Below are positions 32,462 through 40,741 of a stretch of 64,000 nt of DNA, piece after piece. Below the pieces are notes generated by a model that did not search any database, had not been told where the DNA came from, and saw nothing but the letters and a program-made list of their open reading frames with translations. Location: assembly GCF_009939225.1 (NCBI RefSeq), contig NZ_JAACJR010000008.1, forward strand, positions 1,691,993-1,755,992, given 5' to 3'. Made by a program: the position numbers and the translations under genes. The stretch comes from Sediminibacterium soli. Lineage in GTDB: Bacteria > Bacteroidota > Bacteroidia > Chitinophagales > Chitinophagaceae. Position 1 is the first letter of the stretch. The number at the start of each line of letters is the position of its first letter.

Positions 32462-33104
32462 AATCGCCTATGATTTTCAGCTGGTGGCGGTAGAGCAGGA
32501 GTTTTTTGTCGTTTTCCAGCTTTTTCAGCAGGCGGGAGATCACTTCTCTGGAAGAAGCCATTTCTGCGGCGATCTCTTCGTGTGAGAGGTTGATCAGCGC
32601 CGAACCGGTTGCCTTTGATTTTTCTTTCAGGTAACGGGCAAGACGCTCATCCAGTTTCTGAAATGCCAGCTGGTCTATCGCTTTCAGCAGTTCATTGAAT
32701 CGGTTGCGGATGGTTCTCATCACAAAGCTTTTCCAGGTGGGGTATTTCGATATCCATTGATCCATCAGCGATATCGGAACGGCGATATACTCCGCATCCG
32801 TTTCGGCCGTGGCTTTGATCTCGCTCGGGTATTGCTGCATACAGCAGGTAAAGGTCATGGCGCAGCTTTCGTTGGCGTTAACGTAATACAGCAGCAGTTC
32901 CTTACCCGTATCATCCAGCCGCGATATTTTGAGTGTACCGCTGACCAGTAACGGCACAACCCGTATTGTCTGCCCGATATCGAGCACCGTATCGCCTTCC
33001 TTTACCGATAGGTTCACCGCTTTTGCTTCGATCTCGGCAAGCAGGCCCGGTTCAAATGACTGGGCGAAGGTTTCCGGTAAATCCATGGCATGAAGGTAAG
33101 GCAT
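32457..33104 (-). CDS. Crp/Fnr family transcriptional regulator with cysteine cluster (second of two)
   Basis: A 215-residue regulator: an N-terminal sensor barrel (about residues 20-125), a long dimer helix and a winged helix with the recognition region LSHEEIAAEMASSREVISRLLKKLE. The sensor contains Cys81, Cys87 and Cys88 in ESCAMTFTCCMQ, at the place where other family members bind ligand, which points to a thiol or sulfane-sulfur signal; this is inference. ATG 33086 (MDLPETF) is an alternative start. It lies directly upstream of the OsmC-rhodanese operon and a Crp-like palindrome covers its stop codon. Confidence 0.9.
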   Translation of the reverse strand: MPYLHAMDLPETFAQSFEPGLLAEIEAKAVNLSVKEGDTVLDIGQTIRVVPLLVSGTLKISRLDDTGKELLLYYVNANESCAMTFTCCMQQYPSEIKATAETDAEYIAVPISLMDQWISKYPTWKSFVMRTIRNRFNELLKAIDQLAFQKLDERLARYLKEKSKATGSALINLSHEEIAAEMASSREVISRLLKKLENDKKLLLYRHQLKIIGDL

Positions 33105-33153
33105 ATCGCAGCGTCAACCGGCTGGTGCCGGCAGCGGTTATTGCATAAGTCCG

Positions 33154-34053
33154 CTATTGATCCGTCGGCTCACTGAGAAACCGGTTGATCAGTAAAACAA
33201 TTGCGGCAACCAGGGTGCTGTTCTGCGGTGTGGTGATTTCGCCGATATAGTCACCATGCCCGCCCGGTATTATCGCCAGCCTGGACCCCTTGATGAGCCT
33301 GTGCATTTCGGTGGCATGTTCGGGAGTGGTAACATCCCTGTCGCCAATGATGATAAAAGCAGGGGCTTTGATGGATCGCAGCTGTTCGTCGGGAATATCG
33401 GGAAATGACTGCATGCGGGCCACGTCGCGCTCATACATACGGCGAAGCGCCTGGGTATCGGGCCGTATCTTTAAAAATTCGTCTTTGTAAACCTGGGGCA
33501 TGCCCTCAAAGGTTGGCTTCGACATCATTTCCCAGAACCAGGCCGGCGCACCCGCTTTTTTTGAAAAGGTAGAGGCAACAATGATCCTGTCCGTCATCTC
33601 CGGATGCCTGATAGCAAACTCCAGGGTGGTGCTTGCCCCATTGCTGAAACCAAACAGACTGGCTTTTTCCACGCGGAGGTATGTCAGCAAGGCGGCGATA
33701 TCGTCGGCATCCTGCTGAAAGCTCAGGGGCCTGTCGATATCTGCGGTGTGACCATGGGCCTGCATCTCAACGGCGATCACTTTATGGGATGCCGCCAATG
33801 CCTGCACTACCCGGCCAAAGCTGGTTTGTAGGGTAGAACCACCGCCATGGATCAGCACCAGGGGTTTACCCGCTCCATGGATCTCGTAATACATTTTCAG
33901 ACCGTTTACCGGCGCATAGCCGCTGGTGCCGGCGGGCGGCGATGTTTGCTGCTGCATAGGGTTACCGGAAAGTTGACAACCTGAAATTATCGAAGCCGTG
34001 AATAACAGCCAAACGACTGTTGTTTTCCTTGTATGGCGGATGCTGTTTAACAT
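33154..34053 (-). CDS. Alpha/beta hydrolase, lipoprotein
   Basis: The 299-residue protein has a lipoprotein signal (SIISGCQ, Cys near 26) and a complete alpha/beta hydrolase fold: oxyanion strand LVLIHGGGSTLQ, nucleophile elbow FGFSNGAST, acid in IIGDRDVTTPEH and His in IPGGHGDYIG. The exported location suggests ester or lactone hydrolysis outside the cytoplasm; the substrate is unknown. It is the last gene after a small ABC unit, 15 bp away, so probably cotranscribed. Confidence 0.88.
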   Translation of the reverse strand: MLNSIRHTRKTTVVWLLFTASIISGCQLSGNPMQQQTSPPAGTSGYAPVNGLKMYYEIHGAGKPLVLIHGGGSTLQTSFGRVVQALAASHKVIAVEMQAHGHTADIDRPLSFQQDADDIAALLTYLRVEKASLFGFSNGASTTLEFAIRHPEMTDRIIVASTFSKKAGAPAWFWEMMSKPTFEGMPQVYKDEFLKIRPDTQALRRMYERDVARMQSFPDIPDEQLRSIKAPAFIIIGDRDVTTPEHATEMHRLIKGSRLAIIPGGHGDYIGEITTPQNSTLVAAIVLLINRFLSEPTDQ

Positions 34054-34068
34054 GAACAGGCGGCTGGT

Positions 34069-34722
34069 TTATGATTTTGCGTAACCGTAAGTCTCTATAT
34101 CCGAAAGATCCCTGACCGGCCGCGTTGTTCCGTTTACCAGCAGGTACAGGTTATCGCAGATATCCAGCACGGGGCGGTACATATGATCGGTGACAATAAT
34201 CCCCTTGTTGCGTTTTTCCTCTGATAACAATTCCTTTGCCTTTTCGGTCTGCAGCGGGCTCAGGTGGGTAAAGGGTTCATCCAGCATAACAAAATCCGAG
34301 CTGGATTTGGCGATGGCGTACAGTTCAACCAGCCGGATCCCCCCTCCCGGAAGACTTGCCAACGAGGCCGTATATTTTGACGCAAACTCAGGGAACCTGC
34401 CGGTAAACGCCGCAAAGTCCAGCTCAAAATCTTCGAAAATCCTTTTTAACGTTAGTGTTTGTGGAATGAAGTTGAACTGCGGCAGGTAACGCAGCCGGTG
34501 CGGTATGCTGAAAGCCTGCGGCAAGGATTGGTTATTTATGCGAACCGATTTTTCGCAGGACAGGTTCCCGTAAATAATTTTCATCAGGCAGGATTTTCCT
34601 TCTCCGTTCCTGCCCAGCAGACCGGTTATTTTTCCTGTCTCGGATCTGATATAAATATCGGACAGGATCTTCCTGTCACCAAATGCCAGTTGTATACCGT
34701 CTGCTTCCAGTGTATGGGTCAT
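34069..34722 (-). CDS. ABC transporter ATP-binding protein
   Basis: A 217-residue ATPase. Walker A is GRNGEGKS (about residues 36-43), the Q-loop region is LPQFNFIPQTLTLKRIFEDF, Walker B is DFVMLDEPF, and the switch is in GIIVTDH. The signature motif is altered: LPGGGIRLVELY replaces the usual LSGGQ(R/K). The only membrane partner next to it is a 99-residue three-segment protein (34728), five bases upstream, so the transporter must either be very small or use a permease encoded elsewhere. Confidence 0.88.
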   Translation of the reverse strand: MTHTLEADGIQLAFGDRKILSDIYIRSETGKITGLLGRNGEGKSCLMKIIYGNLSCEKSVRINNQSLPQAFSIPHRLRYLPQFNFIPQTLTLKRIFEDFELDFAAFTGRFPEFASKYTASLASLPGGGIRLVELYAIAKSSSDFVMLDEPFTHLSPLQTEKAKELLSEEKRNKGIIVTDHMYRPVLDICDNLYLLVNGTTRPVRDLSDIETYGYAKS

Positions 34723-34727
34723 TTGAA

Positions 34728-35027
34728 TCAGCGGATCTGGGTGATGAGAAAAAGAAACAGCATAAAATCAAAGCACAGCGTTACTGTCCATAACAAAACC
34801 CTGGAAACACCCAGGTTACGGTAGTAGTAATATTCCTTGCTTTTATAGCCGTTGATGAAGTAGTACGTAATGGCGAGGGTTGTTATTTTGAGCCAGAAAA
34901 TGCCGATAAAAACGCTGAAACCGTATGCCCGGAAAATAAACAGGCAGCAGGCGGTCATAAGCAGCGACAGCAGCAGGAAGCTTTTGTAGAAAGTCCAGAT
35001 AAGCCGTATGGTTCTGACCGTTTTCAT
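34728..35027 (-). CDS. Small three-segment membrane protein paired with an ABC ATPase
   Basis: A 99-residue protein I cannot assign to a named family. It has three membrane segments (about residues 15-36, 39-58 and 74-96) and a central basic-aromatic loop, NGYKSKEYYYYRNLGVSR. It leads the unit with the ABC ATPase five bases downstream. The tight spacing suggests that the two proteins act together. About 95 bp separate it from nadA with nothing distinct in between. Confidence 0.7.
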   Translation of the reverse strand: MKTVRTIRLIWTFYKSFLLLSLLMTACCLFIFRAYGFSVFIGIFWLKITTLAITYYFINGYKSKEYYYYRNLGVSRVLLWTVTLCFDFMLFLFLITQIR

Positions 35028-35122
35028 TTGTGTATAACCTATACCACCAGGGTATTCTGCGGGAACTACTGTTGAAAGCGTGGGTGTTTTATGAACCGAA
35101 ACAGCTTTGGCACCTCAGTCAC

Positions 35123-36121
35123 TTACCCGATCAAGCCTGCCGCCTTGCTGATCTCCAGCATCCTGTCCATGGGTTTCTTGGCGGCCAGGCGAAGCGGCTC
35201 ATCCATCGTGATCTCCGGTGTTTCGTACTGCATACACAGGTAAAGCTTCTCCAGCGTATTCCGTTTCATATGCGGGCAGTCGTTACAGGCGCAGCTATTA
35301 TCGGGCGGAGCGGGAATAAAGGTCTTACCCGGACTTCGCTGCTGCATCTGGTGAAGAATGCCGGTTTCTGTGGCCACAATATATTCATTATGGCTGTCGG
35401 TTTCGGAGAATTTCAATAACTGGGTGGTGCTGCCGATATAATCTGCCACGGCAAGCACCGGGTCTTCGCATTCGGGGTGAGCGATCAGCCTGGCGTTGGG
35501 GTGGCGCATTTTCAGTTTGGTGATCTTTTCCAGGCTGAATATCTCATGGACCATACAGGAGCCATTCCATAACAGCATATCCCGACCCGTTTTCTTATTG
35601 ATCCAGGCGCCCAGGTTCTTATCGGGTGCAAAAATGATGGGCTGGTCGGGCGGAATACTCTCGATGATCTTCACCGCATTGCTGCTGGTACAGATGATAT
35701 CGCTCAATGCCTTTATTTCGGCCGTACAGTTGATATACGAGACTACGATATGGTTTGGGTGCTTTTCCTTAAACAGCCTGAATAAGGGCGCAGGAGCGCT
35801 GTCTGCAAGCGAACAACCGGCCTTCAGGTCGGGCAGCAGCACTTTTTTGGTGGGATTGAGGATTTTGGCCGTTTCCGCCATAAAATGCACCCCGGCAAAT
35901 ACGATCCTGTCGGCATCGGTCTCTTTGGCTTTCTGGGCAAGACCCAGGCTGTCGCCAATATAGTCCGCCACATCCTGTATATCGGGTTCCTGGTAAAAAT
36001 GGGCGAGGATGACGGCGTTCTTTTCTTTTTTCAGCCTGTCGATCTCCGCAAACAGATCCAGGTGTGGGTCTATCACGGCATCGTAAAACCCTTTTTCCAA
36101 AACCATCTCCTGTGTGTTCAT
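35123..36121 (-). CDS. nadA: Quinolinate synthase
   Basis: The 332-residue NadA carries the three cysteines that hold its [4Fe-4S] cluster, in [27 protein letters not shown] and [15 protein letters not shown], plus the start [29 protein letters not shown]. It condenses iminoaspartate with dihydroxyacetone phosphate to quinolinate in NAD synthesis. nadB and nadC are not adjacent. The gene is divergent from the foldase gene across the origin-like region; nadD, for a later step of the pathway, is 20 kb away. Confidence 0.97.
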   Translation of the reverse strand: MNTQEMVLEKGFYDAVIDPHLDLFAEIDRLKKEKNAVILAHFYQEPDIQDVADYIGDSLGLAQKAKETDADRIVFAGVHFMAETAKILNPTKKVLLPDLKAGCSLADSAPAPLFRLFKEKHPNHIVVSYINCTAEIKALSDIICTSSNAVKIIESIPPDQPIIFAPDKNLGAWINKKTGRDMLLWNGSCMVHEIFSLEKITKLKMRHPNARLIAHPECEDPVLAVADYIGSTTQLLKFSETDSHNEYIVATETGILHQMQQRSPGKTFIPAPPDNSCACNDCPHMKRNTLEKLYLCMQYETPEITMDEPLRLAAKKPMDRMLEISKAAGLIG

Positions 36122-36744
36122 AATTGCCGTATTAATAATTAATAATTCTTTTATTTATAAAATACCTATTACTATTAGGGCTGTGGATATCCGGATAACT
36201 TTCTTATCCCCAATAGGCAAAGGTAAACTGTTGTTGTTTATGCAAGCTTATTAACAGGTATATCCACAGCGTAAATGCAGTATTGACGGAGAAATTGCTG
36301 TTTTTTTAACATATGTGGATGATGCAATACACAACAGGGGTTCTGAAGTATCCCCAATCGTCCAACTGTGTATTAACAGGGATAATTGGCAAGTGAACTT
36401 TGGCCGGACGGCTGCGGGTGCACCCGCAGGGGTATTTTATTCGACCCGTGTCCCCAACAGGCCGGGTCGTTTAGCGGGTTTATACACATAAAAGACGGCC
36501 TATCCACACCCGGGTGTGAACAGTGAAAAAACAGGCTGGTTTGCCGGCAGGAAAAGCACGGGCTGTTTTCCGGGAAAGAAAGAAAAATGTTGTACCAGAC
36601 TGGAATCCGGCGGGGGTCGGGTTGTCTAAAACCCTTGTATTTATTGCCTTTTTAAGGGTTATCCACAATTTGTTCTGACGCTTTATTCCCCTATTTTTGC
36701 TACCCCATAAAACAGGGGGCAACTAAACCTACAATTGAACTGTT
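36122..36744. other. Candidate chromosomal replication origin (oriC)
   Basis: A 623-bp gene-free region between divergent nadA and the foldase gene. DnaA-box-like 9-mers: perfect TTATCCACA at 36659-36667; single-mismatch copies at 36182-36190, 36204-36212, 36260-36268, 36314-36322, 36480-36488 and 36500-36508; a weaker one at 36367-36375. Both orientations occur. An AT-rich stretch lies at 36130-36177, and palindromes at 36412-36429 (perfect 18 bp), 36442-36469 (7-bp arms) and 36505-36518 (perfect 14 bp). By chance one would expect well under one such box in this length. Origin identity is inferred from box clustering; dnaA itself is not in the window. Confidence 0.65.
36669..36699 (+). promoter_or_regulatory. 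Promoter of the SurA/PpiD-like gene (TTTG-N19-TATTTTTG)
   Basis: TTTG at 36669-36672 and TATTTTTG at 36692-36699 are separated by 19 nt, a full match to the Bacteroidota -33/-7 promoter. It lies 45 nt before the ATG. The perfect DnaA box 36659-36667 ends two bases before the -33 element. Confidence 0.7.
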
Positions 36745-38835
36745 ATGTCTGTAATTCAGAGTATTCGTGACAAAGGGGCGTGGATCATCTTTGGCATTAT
36801 TGCGTTGGCATTGATCGCTTTTATCCTGCAGGATGGTGTGGGTCGTGGCCGTGGCGCCGCGTTTTCCACTGCGAGCGTTATCGGTAAAGTAAATGGAGAG
36901 AAGATACTGCGCGGCGAGTTTGAAGAAAAACTGCAGATGCAGGAACGTATGTATGCCGGCCAGGGTGCCACCCGCGAACAGCTGGTTGCTTCCGTGTGGA
37001 ACCAGGAAGTGGAAAAAGCGGTTTTGTCGCAGCAATACGAGAAACTGGGATTGCAGGTTACACCGAAAGAGCTGGGCGATATATTATATGGCCCGAATTC
37101 GCCGCTTCGCCAGGAATTTACCGATCCTAAAACCGGTGAGTTCATGGTAAACAACGCCAGACAGGCGATCGCCCAATTGAAAAAAAGCACCAACAGCGAG
37201 CAGCTCAAAGCCATCAACGCCGCATATATCGAGCCCAGCATCCAGAAAGCGCTTCGCGAAAAATACCAGAACCTGCTGATCCAGGGCAATTATCTTCCCA
37301 AATGGATGTTGTCCAAACTGGAGGCGGACAATAATACAATGGGTTCTTTCTCTTATGTATTTGTGCCTTACCAGACCGTTGGTGACAGTACCGTAAAAGT
37401 GTCTGATGACGAGATCAACACCTATGTGAGCAAGCACAGCAAGCAGTTTAAAAAGGCGGAAGAAACACGTAATATCTCTTATGTAACTTTCAGCTCGGCG
37501 CCCAGCGCTGCCGATTCTGCAGCGGTATTGAACCAGGTACGTTCGGTAAAAAGCGGTTTTGAAGCTACCACAGATGCCGAAGCATTTCTTACGAAGGAAG
37601 GCTCTGAGCTTCCGTTCTACAATGGCTTCTTCAGCAAGAGCCGCATGCAGCAGGCTAACAAGGACACACTGGTAAAAATACCGGTAGGTCAGGTGTACGG
37701 CCCTTATTTCGACGGCGGCAGTTATGTGCTGGCGAAAATGATCGCTGCCAAGCAATGGCCCGACAGCGCAAAAGTTCGTCATATACTTATCGGTACCATA
37801 AACCCGCAGACCAACCAACCGATCAGGGAAGACAGTGTGGCGAGGAAACTTGCCGACAGTATCCAGACGGCCATCGCCAGAGGTGCAAACTTTGATTCGC
37901 TGGCCGCCAAATATTCTGACGACGGCAACAAAGACAAAGGCGGTGTGTACGATTATTTCCCGCAGGGACAGATGGTGGCGCCGTTTAATGATTTTTCATT
38001 CGATAAACCGGTGGGATCAAAAGGGGTGGTGAAAACCGATTTTGGCTATCATTATACCGAGGTGCTGGGACAAAAGAACGTAGGTCCTGTGTACAAGATC
38101 GCGTATTATGCAAAAACGATCAGCCCCAGCGCCGAAACCATTTCTGCGGCAAACAATGCAGCGGCACAGTTCTCGGCTGCTTCAAAAAATGCAAAAGATT
38201 TTAACGCCAATGCGCTCAAGGCCGGTAAATCCATCATTCCCGGAAACGAGTTAAAGCAGAACGATGCGATGCTGCCCGGACTGGGTATGAACCGCGCCCT
38301 TATACGCTGGGTATTCGAAGGCGGTGTGGGTGATGTATCGGAGCCGATGGAAGTGGGCGACCAGTATGTTGTGGCAATCGTTACCGCTGTGCATAAAGCC
38401 GGCCTGGCTTCTGCAGCCGAGGCAAGACCGATGGTTGAGCCCATTCTTCGCAACGAGAAAAAAGCAAAGATCATCATCGAAAGCAAGTTCAAAGGCAATA
38501 CGCTGGAGGCTTTTGCCACAAGCAGCGGCAGCCTGGTGCAGCGTATGGACAGCCTGTCTTTCTCAGCGCCATTCCTGACGGGTATCGGAAGCGAACCCAA
38601 AGTGGCAGGCGCCGTGTTTAACAAGAGCCTGGTGAACAAAGCCAGCAGCCCCATCGCGGGTAACAACGGTGTGTTTGCGATCAGGACCGAAACGGTGGGT
38701 GCAAAAGCATCCGGTATGGACCCTGAATCATTCAGGCAGAACCTGTTGCAGGGTACCAGGATGATTTCTTACCGCGGTCTGGAGGCTTTGCGCAGGGCAG
38801 CGGATATCAAAGACAACAGAGCGAAATATTATTAA
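36745..38835 (+). CDS. PpiD/SurA-type periplasmic peptidyl-prolyl isomerase
   Basis: A 696-residue foldase with one N-terminal membrane anchor (about residues 11-31) and a long SurA-N-like helical region including VIGKVNGEKILRGEFEEKL. A parvulin (PpiC) domain is visible around residues 345-450: VRHILIGT, ADSIQTAIARGANFDSLAAKYSDD, GGVYDYFPQGQMV and GYHYTEVLG. A C-terminal helical extension follows. It is anchored in the inner membrane and chaperones outer-membrane and secreted proteins. It is transcribed alone from the promoter at the origin-like region and ends at a strong terminator. Confidence 0.93.
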   Translation: MSVIQSIRDKGAWIIFGIIALALIAFILQDGVGRGRGAAFSTASVIGKVNGEKILRGEFEEKLQMQERMYAGQGATREQLVASVWNQEVEKAVLSQQYEKLGLQVTPKELGDILYGPNSPLRQEFTDPKTGEFMVNNARQAIAQLKKSTNSEQLKAINAAYIEPSIQKALREKYQNLLIQGNYLPKWMLSKLEADNNTMGSFSYVFVPYQTVGDSTVKVSDDEINTYVSKHSKQFKKAEETRNISYVTFSSAPSAADSAAVLNQVRSVKSGFEATTDAEAFLTKEGSELPFYNGFFSKSRMQQANKDTLVKIPVGQVYGPYFDGGSYVLAKMIAAKQWPDSAKVRHILIGTINPQTNQPIREDSVARKLADSIQTAIARGANFDSLAAKYSDDGNKDKGGVYDYFPQGQMVAPFNDFSFDKPVGSKGVVKTDFGYHYTEVLGQKNVGPVYKIAYYAKTISPSAETISAANNAAAQFSAASKNAKDFNANALKAGKSIIPGNELKQNDAMLPGLGMNRALIRWVFEGGVGDVSEPMEVGDQYVVAIVTAVHKAGLASAAEARPMVEPILRNEKKAKIIIESKFKGNTLEAFATSSGSLVQRMDSLSFSAPFLTGIGSEPKVAGAVFNKSLVNKASSPIAGNNGVFAIRTETVGAKASGMDPESFRQNLLQGTRMISYRGLEALRRAADIKDNRAKYY

Positions 38836-38853
38836 TAACGGTACAACCGGCAG

Positions 38854-38880
38854 AAAGTCCGCTCCGAAAGAGCGGACTTT
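38854..38880 (+). terminator. Rho-independent terminator of the foldase gene
   Basis: An 11-bp perfect stem (38854-38864 with 38870-38880), loop CGAAA, followed by a T tract, 18 nt after the stop codon. Confidence 0.9.
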
Positions 38881-38931
38881 TTTATGCCTATATTTTACGC
38901 AAACCGAAAATCGGGCTTCATGGCTATTCAG

Positions 38932-38939
38932 TAATTTTG
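38932..38939 (+). promoter_or_regulatory. Putative -7 box TAATTTTG of the DUF2480 gene
   Basis: Exact fit to TAnnTTTG, 15 nt before ATG 38955. No clear -33 element. Confidence 0.45.
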
Positions 38940-38954
38940 CCGTAAAGCGTAGTT

Positions 38955-39461
38955 ATGGCAGAACTTATCTTGAACAAGGTGGCGGAAAGCGGGTTGATCA
39001 GTTTTGACCTGGAAGCATATTATCCCAAACAGCCGGTCAAGGTATTTGACCTGAAGGATTTTCTTTTTATGGGACTGATATTGAAGGAAAAGGATTTCCG
39101 GGCGGCGCTGCAGACTTTCGACTGGGAACAGTACAAAGACGCGAATGTTGCCATTACCTGTTCTGCCGATGCGGTGATACCCATGTGGGCCTATATGCTG
39201 GTGGCCAGCTACCTGCAGCCCCTGGCCGCGAATGTGGTGTTCGGTGATGAGAGAAAACTGATCGATACATTATTGCTGAAGAACCTGGAATCGGTAAAAG
39301 GAGAAGAGTACGCCGATAAGCGGGTGGTGGTAAAAGGCTGCGGTGAAGTATCGATACCCGAGTCCGCTTTTGTGGAAATTACCAATAAACTGCGCCCCTT
39401 CGCAAAAAGCATCATGTACGGCGAGCCCTGCAGCACGGTGCCGATCTTCAAGAAGAAATGA
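38955..39461 (+). CDS. DUF2480 family protein
   Basis: The 168-residue cytoplasmic protein starts MAELILNKVAESGLISFDLEAYYP and contains FDLKDFLFMGLILKEKDFRAALQTFDWEQYKDANVAITCSADAVIPMWAYMLV and CGEVSIPESAFVEITNKLRP. This is the DUF2480 pattern, restricted as far as I know to Bacteroidota and widely conserved there, but with no known function. It is convergent with the polA operon (12 bp between stops). Confidence 0.9.
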   Translation: MAELILNKVAESGLISFDLEAYYPKQPVKVFDLKDFLFMGLILKEKDFRAALQTFDWEQYKDANVAITCSADAVIPMWAYMLVASYLQPLAANVVFGDERKLIDTLLLKNLESVKGEEYADKRVVVKGCGEVSIPESAFVEITNKLRPFAKSIMYGEPCSTVPIFKKK

Positions 39462-39473
39462 TGCGGCAGCTGT

Positions 39474-40247
39474 TCACGACAACCCTGTGTTGCCCGCTTC
39501 CCTGGTTTTCAATTCCTCGAATTTGCTGTCGTAATCCTCGCGGATCGTGCCCAGCATGCGGTCCCAGAAAAGGAAATACAACCCATAGTTTCCCCTGAAA
39601 TACTGGTGGTGCTGGTTATGGCTGAACGAAGTATTGATCCATTTGCCCACCCATGTTCTGTTAAATCCCCTCGGATACAGTTCGTAGCCGAGATGTCCGT
39701 ATATGTTGTAGACAATCGACATCAGGAAAAAAATGCCCAGGTGCGTAACATGTATGGGAATGGTGAAATAAAAAATAACGGTGATGGCCTGTTCCACCAG
39801 CGCTTCCAGGGGGTGAAAGGCATAGGCGGCCCAGGGCGAGGGGTTTGTGGATTTGTGGTGCACCAGGTGAAACCACCTGAAAATGGCTTTATGGTGCATC
39901 AGCCGGTGGGTGAAGTAGAAATATGTATCGTGTACCACAAACAGTACGGGAAATAACAGGAAGTAGTAGACATACCCGTATTTATTGATATTGCTGTAGC
40001 GTGTGGTATAGGGCGCCACTTTGGGATGGTGAAGCGCCAGGATGATAAACCCCGCAATGCATATTGTGATGAAGGAAAAACCGATTTCGCGCAGGTAGTC
40101 CTGGTTTTGCGGCTGCCGCTGCTGTATTTTTTTGTACAGGATCTTCCTGCGCAGCACCACGTAGAACAACAGAAAACCGATCGATGCAATGAGCAGGTAG
40201 CGCGATCCGAGATGGTACAGCACATTGAAATACAGGTTCCAGTTCAT
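39474..40247 (-). CDS. Sterol desaturase/fatty acid hydroxylase family membrane protein (paralogue pair, copy B)
   Basis: A 257-residue paralogue of the gene at 30099, with the same boxes HDTYFYFTHRLMHH, HLVHHKSTNPSPW and SHNQHHQYFRGNYG and four or so membrane segments. The annotated long frame to 40346 runs into the SnoaL-like gene; ATG 40247 (MNWNLYFNVLYHLG) aligns with the start of copy A. It is the third gene of the polA transcript (14-bp gap). Unlike copy A it has no visible promoter palindrome, so the two are probably regulated differently. Confidence 0.9.
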   Translation of the reverse strand: MNWNLYFNVLYHLGSRYLLIASIGFLLFYVVLRRKILYKKIQQRQPQNQDYLREIGFSFITICIAGFIILALHHPKVAPYTTRYSNINKYGYVYYFLLFPVLFVVHDTYFYFTHRLMHHKAIFRWFHLVHHKSTNPSPWAAYAFHPLEALVEQAITVIFYFTIPIHVTHLGIFFLMSIVYNIYGHLGYELYPRGFNRTWVGKWINTSFSHNQHHQYFRGNYGLYFLFWDRMLGTIREDYDSKFEELKTREAGNTGLS

Positions 40248-40261
40248 ATACGAACAGTTGG

Positions 40262-40729
40262 TTATTGCTTCCGGTATGCATGCAGCGAGGCAAGGGCTTT
40301 GCTGCGTAATCTCCGCTGAAAGAAATTCGTCCAGCCAAACAGCCATCCCGTAATACCCAGGGCCTGTTGCGACCAGATATACAGGTTAAAAGCATCTGTA
40401 TGCTCAGAGATCAGCCCGTCGCGAAACCGCATATAGGCGGTTACCTTGTTTACAACCCTTCTGCCGGTCTGTGCAAAATCATAGCTGGCCGTCCACCGCG
40501 TGGTGGTGTATTCTTCGTCGAGTAATTGTATTTCGCCGTATTGCACCGAAAAATTCCTGGCCCGCTTGCAGAGCATCTCCCACATGGTTTTTACCTCTTC
40601 TGCGTCGAGCAGTCCGAAAACCGGGTCGTTGAACACCGCTTCGGGGTGGTAACAGGATTGCATGGCGGCATAGTCCAGGCGACTAAAGGCATCGTAAAAA
40701 CGGTGAATGGTCTGTTCGTTCGGTGTCAT
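40262..40729 (-). CDS. SnoaL/NTF2-like family protein
   Basis: A 155-residue protein with the SnoaL-type start TIHRFYDAFSRLDYAAMQSCYHPEAVFNDPVFG and RVVNKVTAYMRFRDGLISEHTDAFNLYIWSQQALG; the His/Asp pair is as in polyketide-cyclase-like proteins. The C-terminal hydrophobic part (TGWLFGWTNFFQRRLRSKALASL) is typical of the Bacteroidota branch. Function unknown. It lies between polA and the desaturase gene in one unit (12-bp and 14-bp gaps). Confidence 0.85.
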   Translation of the reverse strand: MTPNEQTIHRFYDAFSRLDYAAMQSCYHPEAVFNDPVFGLLDAEEVKTMWEMLCKRARNFSVQYGEIQLLDEEYTTTRWTASYDFAQTGRRVVNKVTAYMRFRDGLISEHTDAFNLYIWSQQALGITGWLFGWTNFFQRRLRSKALASLHAYRKQ

Positions 40730-40741
40730 AAAATGCGTTTA

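Noticed and set aside
36480..36722. 80-residue minus-strand frame inside the origin-like region
   Set aside because: Sequence is not protein-like, spans DnaA boxes and palindromes, and overlaps the foldase promoter.
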